6,274 nt of DNA from an uncultured Oscillospiraceae bacterium (GCA_934635545.1 CAKTZN010000107.1:1-6274); one strand, 5' to 3'. Counted from the first letter of the stretch, positions 1 through 5,276 are shown. Notes: generated from the letters alone by a model not told the origin. A program made the numbers and translations.

Positions 1-2
1 CT

Positions 3-119
3 CCCGCATTGGACGCCCTCAAAGCATCGTGCGGCGCACCCATCAGCATGGGCCGGGGTGAGATTCCCGTGAGGCTGGCAGCCACCAGCCGCCTGTTTTG
101 CTTGAGAGATAAGAAATAA
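3..119 (+). CDS. Possible 3' end of an unidentified upstream gene
   Basis: The frame starting at base 3 stays open to a TAA at 117-119 and reads as 38 residues ending in LFCLRDKK. No start is in view, so this would be only the C-terminus of a gene beginning outside the window. I recognise no family. All three forward frames are open for roughly the first 55 bases, so the frame choice rests only on this one being longest and on the strong terminator that follows a few bases after its stop. A small hairpin (GGCTGG 73-78 with CCAGCC 85-90) lies inside it. It could equally be non-coding. Confidence 0.3.
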   Translation, partial: PALDALKASCGAPISMGRGEIPVRLAATSRLFCLRDKK

Positions 120-124
120 AATGC

Positions 125-176
125 AAAGCCGTGGAGCTTGCAGACAAGTGCTTGCCTGTATGCTCGACGGCTTTTT
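125..176 (+). terminator. Long-stem intrinsic terminator
   Basis: Bases 125-137 pair with 162-174 (12 of 13 positions, one G-G mismatch at 133/166). An inner stem of 142-148 with 152-158 can extend it, with one A-C mismatch. The outer 3' arm runs straight into a T tract (172-176). This is the classic layout of a Rho-independent terminator and would insulate the recombination module from genes to the left. Confidence 0.75.
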
Positions 177-205
177 GGTTAAAGTTGGAAGAAATTGTTC
201 ATAAT
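175..205 (+). promoter_or_regulatory. Weak candidate promoter for the TnpW-like gene
   Basis: CATAAT at 200-205 is a good -10 box (5 of 6). The best -35 is TTGGTT at 175-180 with a long 19-base spacer, overlapping the tail of the preceding terminator. The predicted transcript start falls close to the ribosome binding site at 212-217, which is awkward. This is a possibility only. Confidence 0.28.
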
Positions 206-225
206 GGTAGCGGAGGTGGCAACAC

Positions 226-384
226 TTGAACGATAAGAATGAGCAGCAGATCGGCGCGGCGACCTATGTGATCGAGCGCGTATTTACCGGCACAAAAACC
301 ATCCAGGAAGTGGTAACAGAGGAAATCATTTTCACCGGAAAGAAGGCCGCAAACTTTGACCGGCAGGAGAGCCGCATGGTATAA
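226..384 (+). CDS. Small TnpW-like protein upstream of the serine recombinase
   Basis: A 52-residue acidic-to-neutral protein, starting with TTG. The start is chosen because GGAGGT at 212-217 sits eight bases upstream, and no ATG fits the frame better. The core reads IGAATYVIERVFTG at residues 9-22, followed by a short amphipathic stretch with EVVTEEI. Small proteins with an 'IG-x-TY-V/I ... F' core are commonly found directly before TnpX/TndX-type recombinases and are annotated as the TnpW family; that link is from memory of the family and not searched here. TnpW of Tn4451 has no firmly established role as far as I know. It lies 37 bases before the recombinase start in the same direction. 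Its last codons contain a near-consensus promoter for the recombinase, and its TAA stop is part of the -10 box. There is no signal peptide or membrane segment. Confidence is good for a real gene, moderate for the family name. Confidence 0.62.
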   Translation: MNDKNEQQIGAATYVIERVFTGTKTIQEVVTEEIIFTGKKAANFDRQESRMV

Positions 385-385
385 T
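356..385 (+). promoter_or_regulatory. Sigma-A type promoter inside the end of the TnpW-like gene, driving the recombinase
   Basis: TTGACC at 356-361 (5 of 6 to the -35 consensus) and a perfect TATAAT at 380-385 are separated by 18 bases. The -10 box contains the TAA stop codon (382-384) of the preceding small gene. A transcript would start near 391-393, about 30 bases before the recombinase ATG at 422. This gives the recombinase its own transcription independent of the upstream gene. Confidence 0.75.
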
Positions 386-421
386 GGAGCCGTAAATGAG
401 TGGTTCCGGGAAGGAGGAAAC

Positions 422-2119
422 ATGAGGAACCACGTTCAGCTTGCAGACGCCTATTACCGTCTTTCCGATGAGGAACGGAAGTACGGCGAATCTGCCAGTA
501 TTACCAACCAGCGTACCATTGTGCGGGAATACTGCGAAAAGCACGGCATCATTCTGGTAGAGGAATTTGCCGATGATGGCTATTCCGGCGGCAACTTCGA
601 GCGTCCCGGCTTCCGCGCCATGCTGGAGCATCTGAAAACCGGCAAGGTCAACATGGTCATCACCAAAGACCTGTCTCGCTTGGGCCGTGATATGACGGAA
701 TCCAGCCACTATGCGGAGCGCTATTTCCCCGAACACGGCATCCGTTATCTGGCACCCGGCAGCAACTTTGACTCCGAGGAAGATAACCTGATGGCACCGT
801 TCCAGTTTGCCATGAACGATGTCTATCTGCGGGATACGTCCCGCAAGGTCAAGCAGACGCTGAACACCAAGCGCAACAACGGTAAATATGTGGCTTGCCC
901 GCCCTATGGCTACCGCAAGGCAGAGCGTACCACAGATCAGCTTGTGCCGGACGAGAACACCGCACCGGTGGTCAAGATGATCTTTGACATGGCTGCCTCC
1001 GGCCAGTCCTGCCGCAGCATCGCCATACGGCTCAACGAGGCGTGTATCATGCCGCCGCTGAAGTACCGCGTGGAGTGCCGTGACAACTTCACCGAGCGCG
1101 GCGCACAGCGGATGTCCGATCTGTGGAACTACACCACCGTAAAGCGCATCCTGCGCAATCGGGTCTATCTGGGACACACGCTGCTGGGCAAGAGCCGCAA
1201 GGTCAGTGTGAAGTCCCAAAAGAAGGTCAAAGTGCCGGAGGAGGAATGGGTGTTCACGAAGAACACCCACGAGGCTTTGGTGTCGCAGGAGAAATTCGAT
1301 TTGGCCGCCCACTTCATGGGTGAGAACACCAAGGCGAACGGGGCAAACCCTGCGTTCCGCCACAGCATCTTCGGCGGCATTGCCTACTGTGCCTGCTGCG
1401 GCGCAGCCATGTGTTCCGGCGGCTCCGTCTACAACGGCGAACGGGCGAAATACTGGTATCTGGTGTGCAACAACCTGAGCTCCAGAGCCCAGACCCGCTG
1501 CCTGCATGGGGCGCGTATCCGCTACGATGACTTAATGGAAGTTGTCCGCTGCGACCTCAATAAGCTGTTGGCCTTTGGCGAGGACGAGATTCATACCATC
1601 ACGGAGAACGCCATCGAGCAGGCCAACGCCTCTTTGGGCGGCGAAGACCCTGCGACGCAGATCGAGAACATCGACAAGCAGACCGCCCGCCTCAAGAAGA
1701 TGATCGAGCGCTCTTACCGCGATAACATCGCAGGGATGCTCAGTGACGACATCCATGAGGAGATGGTCAAGAAATTCGGTATCGAGATCGACGAGCTGGC
1801 TGTGCGCCGCAAGAAGCTGGTGGAGGGCGAGACCACGGCAAAGGAGATTCGCAGCGCCTACGGTCTGTTCTTCGACCTTGCCAAACGGTACACCTGTGTA
1901 GAAACACTGGACAGAGATATACTGCACGCTTTCATCGAACGTATTGAGATCGGTGAAAAGATACTGCCGGAGGGCAGAAAGGTTGCCGGGCCGCGTACCC
2001 CATACCGGCAGAGCATCCGCATCTTCTACCGCTTTATCGGGGAAGTTTCGGGAGACAGCCTGCGCCAATTGCAGGCGAATAGAGATCGTGAAGAGGCCGC
2101 TTCTGTGGCAGGAATGTGA
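422..2119 (+). CDS. Large serine recombinase (TnpX/TndX-like site-specific recombinase)
   Basis: A 565-residue recombinase expected to cut and rejoin DNA at paired attachment sites through a covalent 5'-phosphoserine intermediate, excising and inserting the element. Visible parts in order: an N-terminal resolvase catalytic domain (about residues 8-155) with the nucleophile motif YYRLS (Ser15) and the conserved block KDLSRLGRD at 82-90; a recombinase DNA-binding domain (about 160-290) including CPPYGYRK; a zinc ribbon with candidate ligands C323, C326, C349 and C360; a charged, coiled-coil-like helix region (about 412-470); and a C-terminal DUF4368-type region around LDRDILHAFIERIEIGEK (496-513). 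The length is typical of the family. The ATG at 422 is chosen over an upstream in-frame TTG at 356 because AAGGAGG lies at 411-417 and because the domain begins just after it; the TTG lies in the -35 box. A nine-codon open frame (396-425) overlaps this start in an ATGA junction. The last ~25 residues look less conserved. No truncation is seen and all key residues are present. Confidence 0.95.
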   Translation: MRNHVQLADAYYRLSDEERKYGESASITNQRTIVREYCEKHGIILVEEFADDGYSGGNFERPGFRAMLEHLKTGKVNMVITKDLSRLGRDMTESSHYAERYFPEHGIRYLAPGSNFDSEEDNLMAPFQFAMNDVYLRDTSRKVKQTLNTKRNNGKYVACPPYGYRKAERTTDQLVPDENTAPVVKMIFDMAASGQSCRSIAIRLNEACIMPPLKYRVECRDNFTERGAQRMSDLWNYTTVKRILRNRVYLGHTLLGKSRKVSVKSQKKVKVPEEEWVFTKNTHEALVSQEKFDLAAHFMGENTKANGANPAFRHSIFGGIAYCACCGAAMCSGGSVYNGERAKYWYLVCNNLSSRAQTRCLHGARIRYDDLMEVVRCDLNKLLAFGEDEIHTITENAIEQANASLGGEDPATQIENIDKQTARLKKMIERSYRDNIAGMLSDDIHEEMVKKFGIEIDELAVRRKKLVEGETTAKEIRSAYGLFFDLAKRYTCVETLDRDILHAFIERIEIGEKILPEGRKVAGPRTPYRQSIRIFYRFIGEVSGDSLRQLQANRDREEAASVAGM

Positions 2120-2142
2120 AGAATGTCCACGATAAGAATACA

Positions 2143-2157
2143 CTTGTTTCAAACAAG
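2143..2157. repeat. 15-bp palindrome just after the recombinase gene
   Basis: CTTGTTT and AAACAAG are perfect inverted 7-base arms around a central C. It lies 23 bases after the recombinase stop codon and has no adjoining T tract, so it reads more like a dimeric protein-binding site than a terminator. Binding by the recombinase itself is possible but not shown. Confidence 0.5.
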
Positions 2158-2238
2158 ATGTTTCCACCTCAAAAACTGTTTTTTCTGGAAAGGCGATTTT
2201 TCCTGTATTTAAGCCAAAAATCGAGGGTCGGAAAAATT

Positions 2239-2288
2239 CTTTGAGGTTGATACACATCCTCCTCTTGCGGTGTGTATTCACCTCAAAG
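2239..2288. repeat. Long imperfect inverted repeat with 18-base arms
   Basis: Bases 2239-2256 pair with 2271-2288 in 16 of 18 positions around a 14-base loop. The two mismatches are adjacent, in the middle of the arm. Flanking AAAAT and ATTTT can extend the stem loosely. There is no run of Ts directly after the 3' arm on the plus strand beyond ATTTT. It could be an RNA structure after the recombinase transcript, a protein-binding site such as part of an attachment or centromere site, or the remains of a small transposon. Confidence 0.6.
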
Positions 2289-2387
2289 ATTTTAAGTGAA
2301 TTTGCTCAATAAGTTCTAAAAAATCGACATTTTTATACAATTCAAGAACGAATAACGAAATAGCGATCTGGAACGCTCATTTACATA

Positions 2388-2416
2388 GAAAACCGTCTGC
2401 AAAGCAGGCGGTTTTC
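2388..2416. terminator. Terminator-like hairpin after the recombinase
   Basis: Bases 2388-2400 pair with 2404-2416 over 13 positions (one G-T wobble) around an AAA loop. The 3' arm ends in TTTTC and the 5' arm begins with GAAAA, so it may work in both directions. It is about 270 bases after the recombinase stop and isolates the recombinase from the promoter at 2565. The U tract is short, so strength is uncertain. Confidence 0.62.
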
Positions 2417-2564
2417 GTCATTATCGTTATGTCATGCCGATTTTGCAACGATTATTCCGATACGCTGTACCGTACCGCAGAGCCGGAACCCGTTTTTACC
2501 TTATTGCAGTTTGAAAAAGCACAAGCGGTTTCAGGAAACACAAGAAAAGGTTCAGACTAGCAGA

Positions 2565-2594
2565 TTGTCAGTGTTAAGAGTGATATGTTATAAT
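2565..2594 (+). promoter_or_regulatory. Strong sigma-A type promoter before the SHOCT-like gene
   Basis: TTGTCA at 2565-2570 and a perfect TATAAT at 2589-2594 are spaced by 18 bases. A TG at 2586-2587 adds an extended -10 element. Transcription would start near 2600, giving a leader of about 28 bases before the ATG at 2629. It likely also supplies read-through for the DUF6017 gene, for which no good separate promoter is seen. Confidence 0.8.
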
Positions 2595-2628
2595 CGAGGC
2601 ACTACCAATTTTGAACAGGAGAACACCT

Positions 2629-2823
2629 ATGACAGAAGCAGACCGAGACATTGCATTAGCCCTGTTGAAGAGCCTGTGGGAAAGGAAATTGATTACGGAA
2701 GAAGTCTACCTTGCAGCTTGCAAATCCGAAGTGTTCGACAGGAAGAACTTTACTCCGGTGACAAATTCTTTTGGAACTGAAATCGGGGAAAGTGATATAG
2801 CTGCCGAGGAGGCAATCAAGTAA
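2629..2823 (+). CDS. Small SHOCT-like two-helix protein
   Basis: A 64-residue soluble protein. The first half, LLKSLWERKLITEEVYLAACKSEVF (roughly residues 12-37), has the pattern of a SHOCT domain: a helix, a basic or polar turn, 'LIT-E-E-x-Y', and a second helix ending near a charged residue. SHOCT regions are short oligomerisation or anchoring hairpins, usually at the end of larger proteins; a free-standing copy has no known activity that I can name. The second half is polar and likely flexible. ATG at 2629 is chosen because AGGAGA at 2617-2622 is well placed, and an upstream in-frame TTG at 2611 has no such site. It has its own strong promoter and is followed 20 bases later by a hairpin, then by the DUF6017 gene in the same direction. 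It may be a regulator or accessory factor of the replication module (inference). Confidence 0.8.
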   Translation: MTEADRDIALALLKSLWERKLITEEVYLAACKSEVFDRKNFTPVTNSFGTEIGESDIAAEEAIK

Positions 2824-2843
2824 TAATTGCAAATAGAAAGGCA

Positions 2844-2871
2844 AAAAGAGACGGTTCGCACCGTCTCTTTT
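2844..2871 (+). terminator. 12-bp-stem hairpin between the SHOCT-like and DUF6017 genes
   Basis: AAAAGAGACGGT (2844-2855) pairs perfectly with 2860-2871 around a TCGC loop. The Ts at the end lie mostly inside the stem and are followed by CCTATATAA, so termination may be partial. It separates the SHOCT-like gene from DUF6017 and could act as an attenuator that sets the level of the downstream initiator-type protein. Confidence 0.7.
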
Positions 2872-2907
2872 CCTATATAAAAATATACAAGGGAGGAGGA
2901 CGACCCC

Positions 2908-3780
2908 ATGGCCGTATTCAGGGTGGAGAAAACGCGGAACTACACCGTCATGTCAAATTACCATCTGCGGGACAAGTCGTTGTCGTTGAAGGCGAAGGGG
3001 CTGCTGTCCCTGATGCTGTCGCTGCCGGAGGACTGGGACTACACCACCAAAGGACTGGCCTACATCTGCAAGGATGGCGTGGACAGCATTCGTACTGCGG
3101 TGCGGGAGCTGGAGAGCGCAGGGTACATCGTGCGTCAGCGGGAGCGCCACGCGGACGGTACGCTGGGCGGCATCGAATATACCATTCTGGAGCAGCCCAG
3201 AGAGCCGGAACCACCTAAACGGGAAAATCCCGTTCAGGCGGAAAATACCGGTGACGCACCTAAACTGGATTTTCCTGAACAGGTAAAACCTGAACAGGAA
3301 AATCCCGCACAATTAAATATAGAAGAACAAAGTAAAGAAGAATTAAATACGGATGTTATGAATTCCTTCCCTTCATTCCCTCATGAGAGTAAAACTACTC
3401 AGGAAAATGGAATGGAACGACGGGAGACATATCGAGCTCAGATCATGACCAATGTGGACTACGCCTATCTTGTGGGCTACACCGAGGTTGACCGTGGGCG
3501 GCTGGACGAGCTGGTGGGACTGATGCTGGATACCGTGTGTTCCACAAAGGCCACCATTCGCGTGGTGGGAGAGGAGTTGCCAGCGGAGGTGGTGCGTTCA
3601 AGGCTGCTGAAGCTGACCGGCGCACATCTGCTGTATGTGCTGGATCGGATCAACGAGAATACCACCGAGGTACGCTACGTGAAGCAATACCTGCTGACCG
3701 CGCTGTATAACGCGCCGCTGACCATGGATAACCACTATGCCCTAATGGTGGGCCATGATCTCAGCGGCGGTAGCGGATAG
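2908..3780 (+). CDS. DUF6017 winged-helix protein, probable replication initiator-type protein
   Basis: A 290-residue protein in three parts. Residues 1-95 form a winged-helix DNA-binding domain of the kind found in plasmid and integrative-element initiators: FRVEKTRNYTVMSNYHLRD, then LSLKAKGLLSLMLSLPEDWDYTTKGLA, a recognition-helix region with DSIRTAVRELESAGYIVRQ, and the wing. Residues 96-172 are a low-complexity linker with repeated P-x-Q and EN units. Residues 173-290 match the DUF6017 C-terminal pattern, including NVDYAYLV, DELVGLMLDTVCS, PAEVVRSRLLKL, ENTTEVRYVKQYLLTALYNAP and a final HDLSGG. The ATG at 2908 follows GGGAGGAGG (2891-2899). Proteins of this type commonly sit before parA in Firmicute mobile elements. 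Here an antisense gene separates the two. The linker-coding DNA carries repeats and an AT-rich patch that may be an origin. A role as initiator or as regulator of the element is inferred from domain and context, not shown. Confidence 0.88.
   Translation: MAVFRVEKTRNYTVMSNYHLRDKSLSLKAKGLLSLMLSLPEDWDYTTKGLAYICKDGVDSIRTAVRELESAGYIVRQRERHADGTLGGIEYTILEQPREPEPPKRENPVQAENTGDAPKLDFPEQVKPEQENPAQLNIEEQSKEELNTDVMNSFPSFPHESKTTQENGMERRETYRAQIMTNVDYAYLVGYTEVDRGRLDELVGLMLDTVCSTKATIRVVGEELPAEVVRSRLLKLTGAHLLYVLDRINENTTEVRYVKQYLLTALYNAPLTMDNHYALMVGHDLSGGSG
3218..3234. repeat. 7-bp-arm inverted repeat in the DUF6017 linker region
   Basis: AACGGGA and TCCCGTT are perfect inverted arms around AAA. It is the first of a cluster of repeats within the linker-coding part of the gene. 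Its GGGAAAATCCC core also resembles the GGAAAATCC at 3297-3305. Confidence 0.5.
3267..3305. repeat. Iteron-like tandem repeat that also forms a 17-bp-arm inverted repeat
   Basis: Two 15-base units (3274-3288 and 3289-3303) each begin with the same ten bases, CCTGAACAGG, and match in 13 of 15 positions. Since CCTGAACAGG is itself nearly palindromic, the block also folds as arms 3267-3283 and 3289-3305 (15 of 17 paired) around TAAAA. In protein it encodes PEQVK-PEQEN. Such repeats are either coding redundancy of a flexible linker or initiator-binding sites. Confidence 0.6.
3299..3420. other. AT-rich patch inside the DUF6017 gene, possible origin unwinding region
   Basis: By hand count, bases 3301-3360 have 17 G or C out of 60 (about 28%) and 3361-3420 have about 24 of 60 (40%), while the rest of the gene is clearly GC-rich. 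The patch follows the repeats directly. In RepA_N-type plasmids the origin is known to lie within the initiator gene's central region; this layout resembles that. No DnaA box was recognised. Confidence 0.35.
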
Positions 3781-3814
3781 AAAAATAGCTGTCCGACACA
3801 AATTGCCAGACAGC
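3781..3814 (-). terminator. Minus-strand terminator of the ATPase gene
   Basis: Read on the minus strand, GCTGTCTGGCA (3814-3804) pairs with 3798-3788 over 11 positions, two of them G-U, around a five-base loop. It is followed by TATTTTTC. On the plus strand the wobble pairs become A-C mismatches and no T run follows, so it works mainly for the antisense gene. It begins one base after the DUF6017 stop codon. Confidence 0.75.
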
Positions 3815-3845
3815 CACTTTCAGAATGATTTGATTTGAATGAGCA

Positions 3846-5138
3846 TCAGATGCAGAAGGCTGCATACAGCGGAACAGACTTCAGGCCATCCTTTTCCCCG
3901 AAGTTCTTGAGAGACAGGCGTATCGCGCAGGATGGATGATAGGTGCCGATGAACAGATTGAGACTGCGGGAACGGACGTGTTCACCTTTCTTGACCTCAA
4001 TGGCTGTGACTTGGTTCCCCTTTTGCAGAACGAAATCCAATTCAGCGGTGTTGTTGCTTTCCCAATAATAGAGGTTATGCCCATTTGCGGCCAACTGCTG
4101 TGCTACATAGTTTTCCGTGACAGCGCCCATGAAAGTGTTCCCCTCGCCGGATAAAACGGTCTGCTGGGAAAGCCCGGACTTTTCGGTCAAAAGACCCACG
4201 TCCCCCATGTATAGCTTAAAAGCAGACAAGTCTGCATATACGGAGATGGGCTCAAAAGCCTGGCTGATGCGCTGACATTTCAGCACTACCCCTGCCAGAT
4301 ACAGCCATTCGATGGAGGCACCGAACAGGGAGGCGCTGCCGCCTTTTTGTACGACCTTGTACTGGAACTTGCGGTTGTCCTTTGCCAACTGCGCCGGAAT
4401 GGAATTGTAACAGGCGCGGATCTTCACACTGTCGGCGTTACTGGCATATTTGGCCATGTCTGCAATGTAGTTATCCAATATTTCACTCTGCACCAGAGAA
4501 ACGTCCAAAAAGCTGCCGCTTCTGAGGAAGGCGTTGATGCTGGCGGGCATACCGCCGATCAGCAGGTACTCACGGTACAGTTCAGTCGCCTCCGCATGGA
4601 GCGCGTCAGGCAGGGCAGCCATCGTTTCAAAGGCGGAACGTATTTCAGAAGCGAGGAACTCCTTGCCGCGAGCCCATAGGTATTCCTCAAAATCCAGAGG
4701 ATACATGGTGATCGTTTCGACCTTTCCCACAGGGAAAGAATAGTGCTGTCTGTTGATGGCAACGCCTAATAGGCTGCCCGCCGCTGCAATGTGAAATTCC
4801 GGAGTTTCCTCACAAAAATATTTCAGCGATGTCAGCGCACGTTCACAGGACTGAATCTCATCAAAGAAGATAAGCGTTTCTCCTGCGATAATGCGTTCGC
4901 CGGTGGAGGCTTCCAGATAGCGCAGCAGACGTTCAGGGGCAATATTATCGTTGAAGTAGGAGGCGATGGTCAGGTTTGTCTCCAAGTTGACATAGACCAC
5001 GTTCTTGAATTGTTCCTCGCCGAATTTGCGAAGGATATATGTTTTGCCCACCTGTCTGGCCCCGTTGACCAATAAGGGCTGACGCTCAAAGGATTTGTTT
5101 TTCCACGCCATAAGCTGCGCTTCGACTTTACGTTTCAT
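3846..5138 (-). CDS. AAA-family ATPase with DUF4143 domain and PD-(D/E)XK-like C-terminus
   Basis: A 430-residue soluble protein. The N-terminal ATPase domain shows Walker A GARQVGKT (residues 26-33), Walker B TLIFFDE (88-94) and the GSLLG sensor-like block (121-125), typical of the AAA_14 family. The middle and C-terminal part is a DUF4143 domain, with YLLIGGMPA (191-199) and KLYMGDVGLL (308-317). Near the end, AELDFVL and AIEVKKG place E366, D368, E381 and K383 in the spacing of a PD-(D/E)XK nuclease core. The family is widespread in bacteria and archaea, and its substrate is not established. The ATG at 5138 is chosen over the GTG at 5147 because GAGGTG (5150-5145) sits six bases before it; the GTG would lie inside that site. 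The gene is antisense to everything around it and has its own promoter and terminator, so it looks like a cargo gene inserted between the DUF6017 and parA genes. A DNA-processing, defence or stability role is speculation. Confidence 0.92.
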   Translation of the reverse strand: MKRKVEAQLMAWKNKSFERQPLLVNGARQVGKTYILRKFGEEQFKNVVYVNLETNLTIASYFNDNIAPERLLRYLEASTGERIIAGETLIFFDEIQSCERALTSLKYFCEETPEFHIAAAGSLLGVAINRQHYSFPVGKVETITMYPLDFEEYLWARGKEFLASEIRSAFETMAALPDALHAEATELYREYLLIGGMPASINAFLRSGSFLDVSLVQSEILDNYIADMAKYASNADSVKIRACYNSIPAQLAKDNRKFQYKVVQKGGSASLFGASIEWLYLAGVVLKCQRISQAFEPISVYADLSAFKLYMGDVGLLTEKSGLSQQTVLSGEGNTFMGAVTENYVAQQLAANGHNLYYWESNNTAELDFVLQKGNQVTAIEVKKGEHVRSRSLNLFIGTYHPSCAIRLSLKNFGEKDGLKSVPLYAAFCI

Positions 5139-5144
5139 GCGGAT

Positions 5145-5150
5145 CACCTC
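5145..5150 (-). promoter_or_regulatory. Ribosome binding site fixing the ATPase start
   Basis: GAGGTG on the minus strand lies six bases before ATG 5138. It contains the competing GTG (5147-5145), which therefore is unlikely to be the start. Confidence 0.7.
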
Positions 5151-5156
5151 ATTGAC

Positions 5157-5185
5157 AGTTTAGCTTTTGCAGAACGTTAAGTCAA
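5157..5185 (-). promoter_or_regulatory. Minus-strand promoter of the ATPase gene
   Basis: On the minus strand TTGACT (5185-5180) and TAAACT (5162-5157) are separated by 17 bases, matching 5 of 6 and 4 of 6 consensus positions. Transcription would start near 5150, leaving a leader of only about a dozen bases that begins at the ribosome binding site. Confidence 0.62.
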
Positions 5186-5243
5186 GAAAAATATGTAGAA
5201 ACACGATTTTTCCTCACTTAAAAATAGAACGACAGTGAAGTAC

Positions 5244-5266
5244 AAGGGCCGAAAGGCTCTTTTTTT
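5244..5266 (+). terminator. Short GAAA-loop hairpin with T7 tract just before parA
   Basis: Bases 5244-5250 pair with 5255-5261 (one G-T wobble) around a GAAA tetraloop and run into seven Ts (5260-5266). This is a compact intrinsic terminator or attenuator on the plus strand. It ends 24 bases before the parA start and no promoter fits between the two, so any parA transcript starting upstream must read through it. Confidence 0.7.
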
Positions 5267-5276
5267 GTTGCACGAA

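Larger units (their letters stand above)
2120..2564. other. Structured gene-free stretch between recombinase and replication module
   Basis: About 445 bases with no convincing gene, clearly more AT-rich than the flanking genes. It contains a 15-bp palindrome, an 18-bp-arm inverted repeat and a terminator-like hairpin, listed separately. The words CACCTCAAA (2165-2173 and 2279-2287) and AAAAATCG (2194-2201 on the minus strand, 2216-2223 and 2319-2326 on the plus strand) recur. Large serine recombinases often sit next to one end of their element, so an attachment site or junction is plausible here, but no core could be fixed from one copy. Confidence 0.5.

Noticed and set aside
50..95. Riboswitch-like look of the GGGGTGAGATTCCC region
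   Set aside because: It superficially recalls a cobalamin riboswitch segment, but the conserved B12 box and the required set of stems are not found, and nothing suitable follows it.
332..1507. 391-codon minus-strand open frame opposite the recombinase
   Set aside because: It lies wholly antisense to a recombinase with intact motifs. Its low-complexity Val/Ala/Gly/His-rich composition shows no recognisable domain, as expected for a shadow frame in GC-rich coding DNA.
230..2139. 11-base direct repeat ACGATAAGAAT at 230-240 and 2129-2139 flanking the recombination module
   Set aside because: Several 11-mer matches are expected by chance in a window of this size, and the left copy is in the coding start of the TnpW-like gene. 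There is no further similarity around either copy.
1532..2281. 249-codon minus-strand open frame across the recombinase 3' end and the gap
   Set aside because: Most of it mirrors the recombinase C-terminal region. There is no recognisable domain, and its start lies in the loop and arm region of the inverted repeat.
2429..2560. 43-codon open frame starting MSCRFCNDY with a CxxC pair
   Set aside because: There is no ribosome binding site at a proper distance, it begins just after a hairpin, and it ends just before the promoter at 2565. The CxxC is intriguing, but there is too little support to call it a gene.
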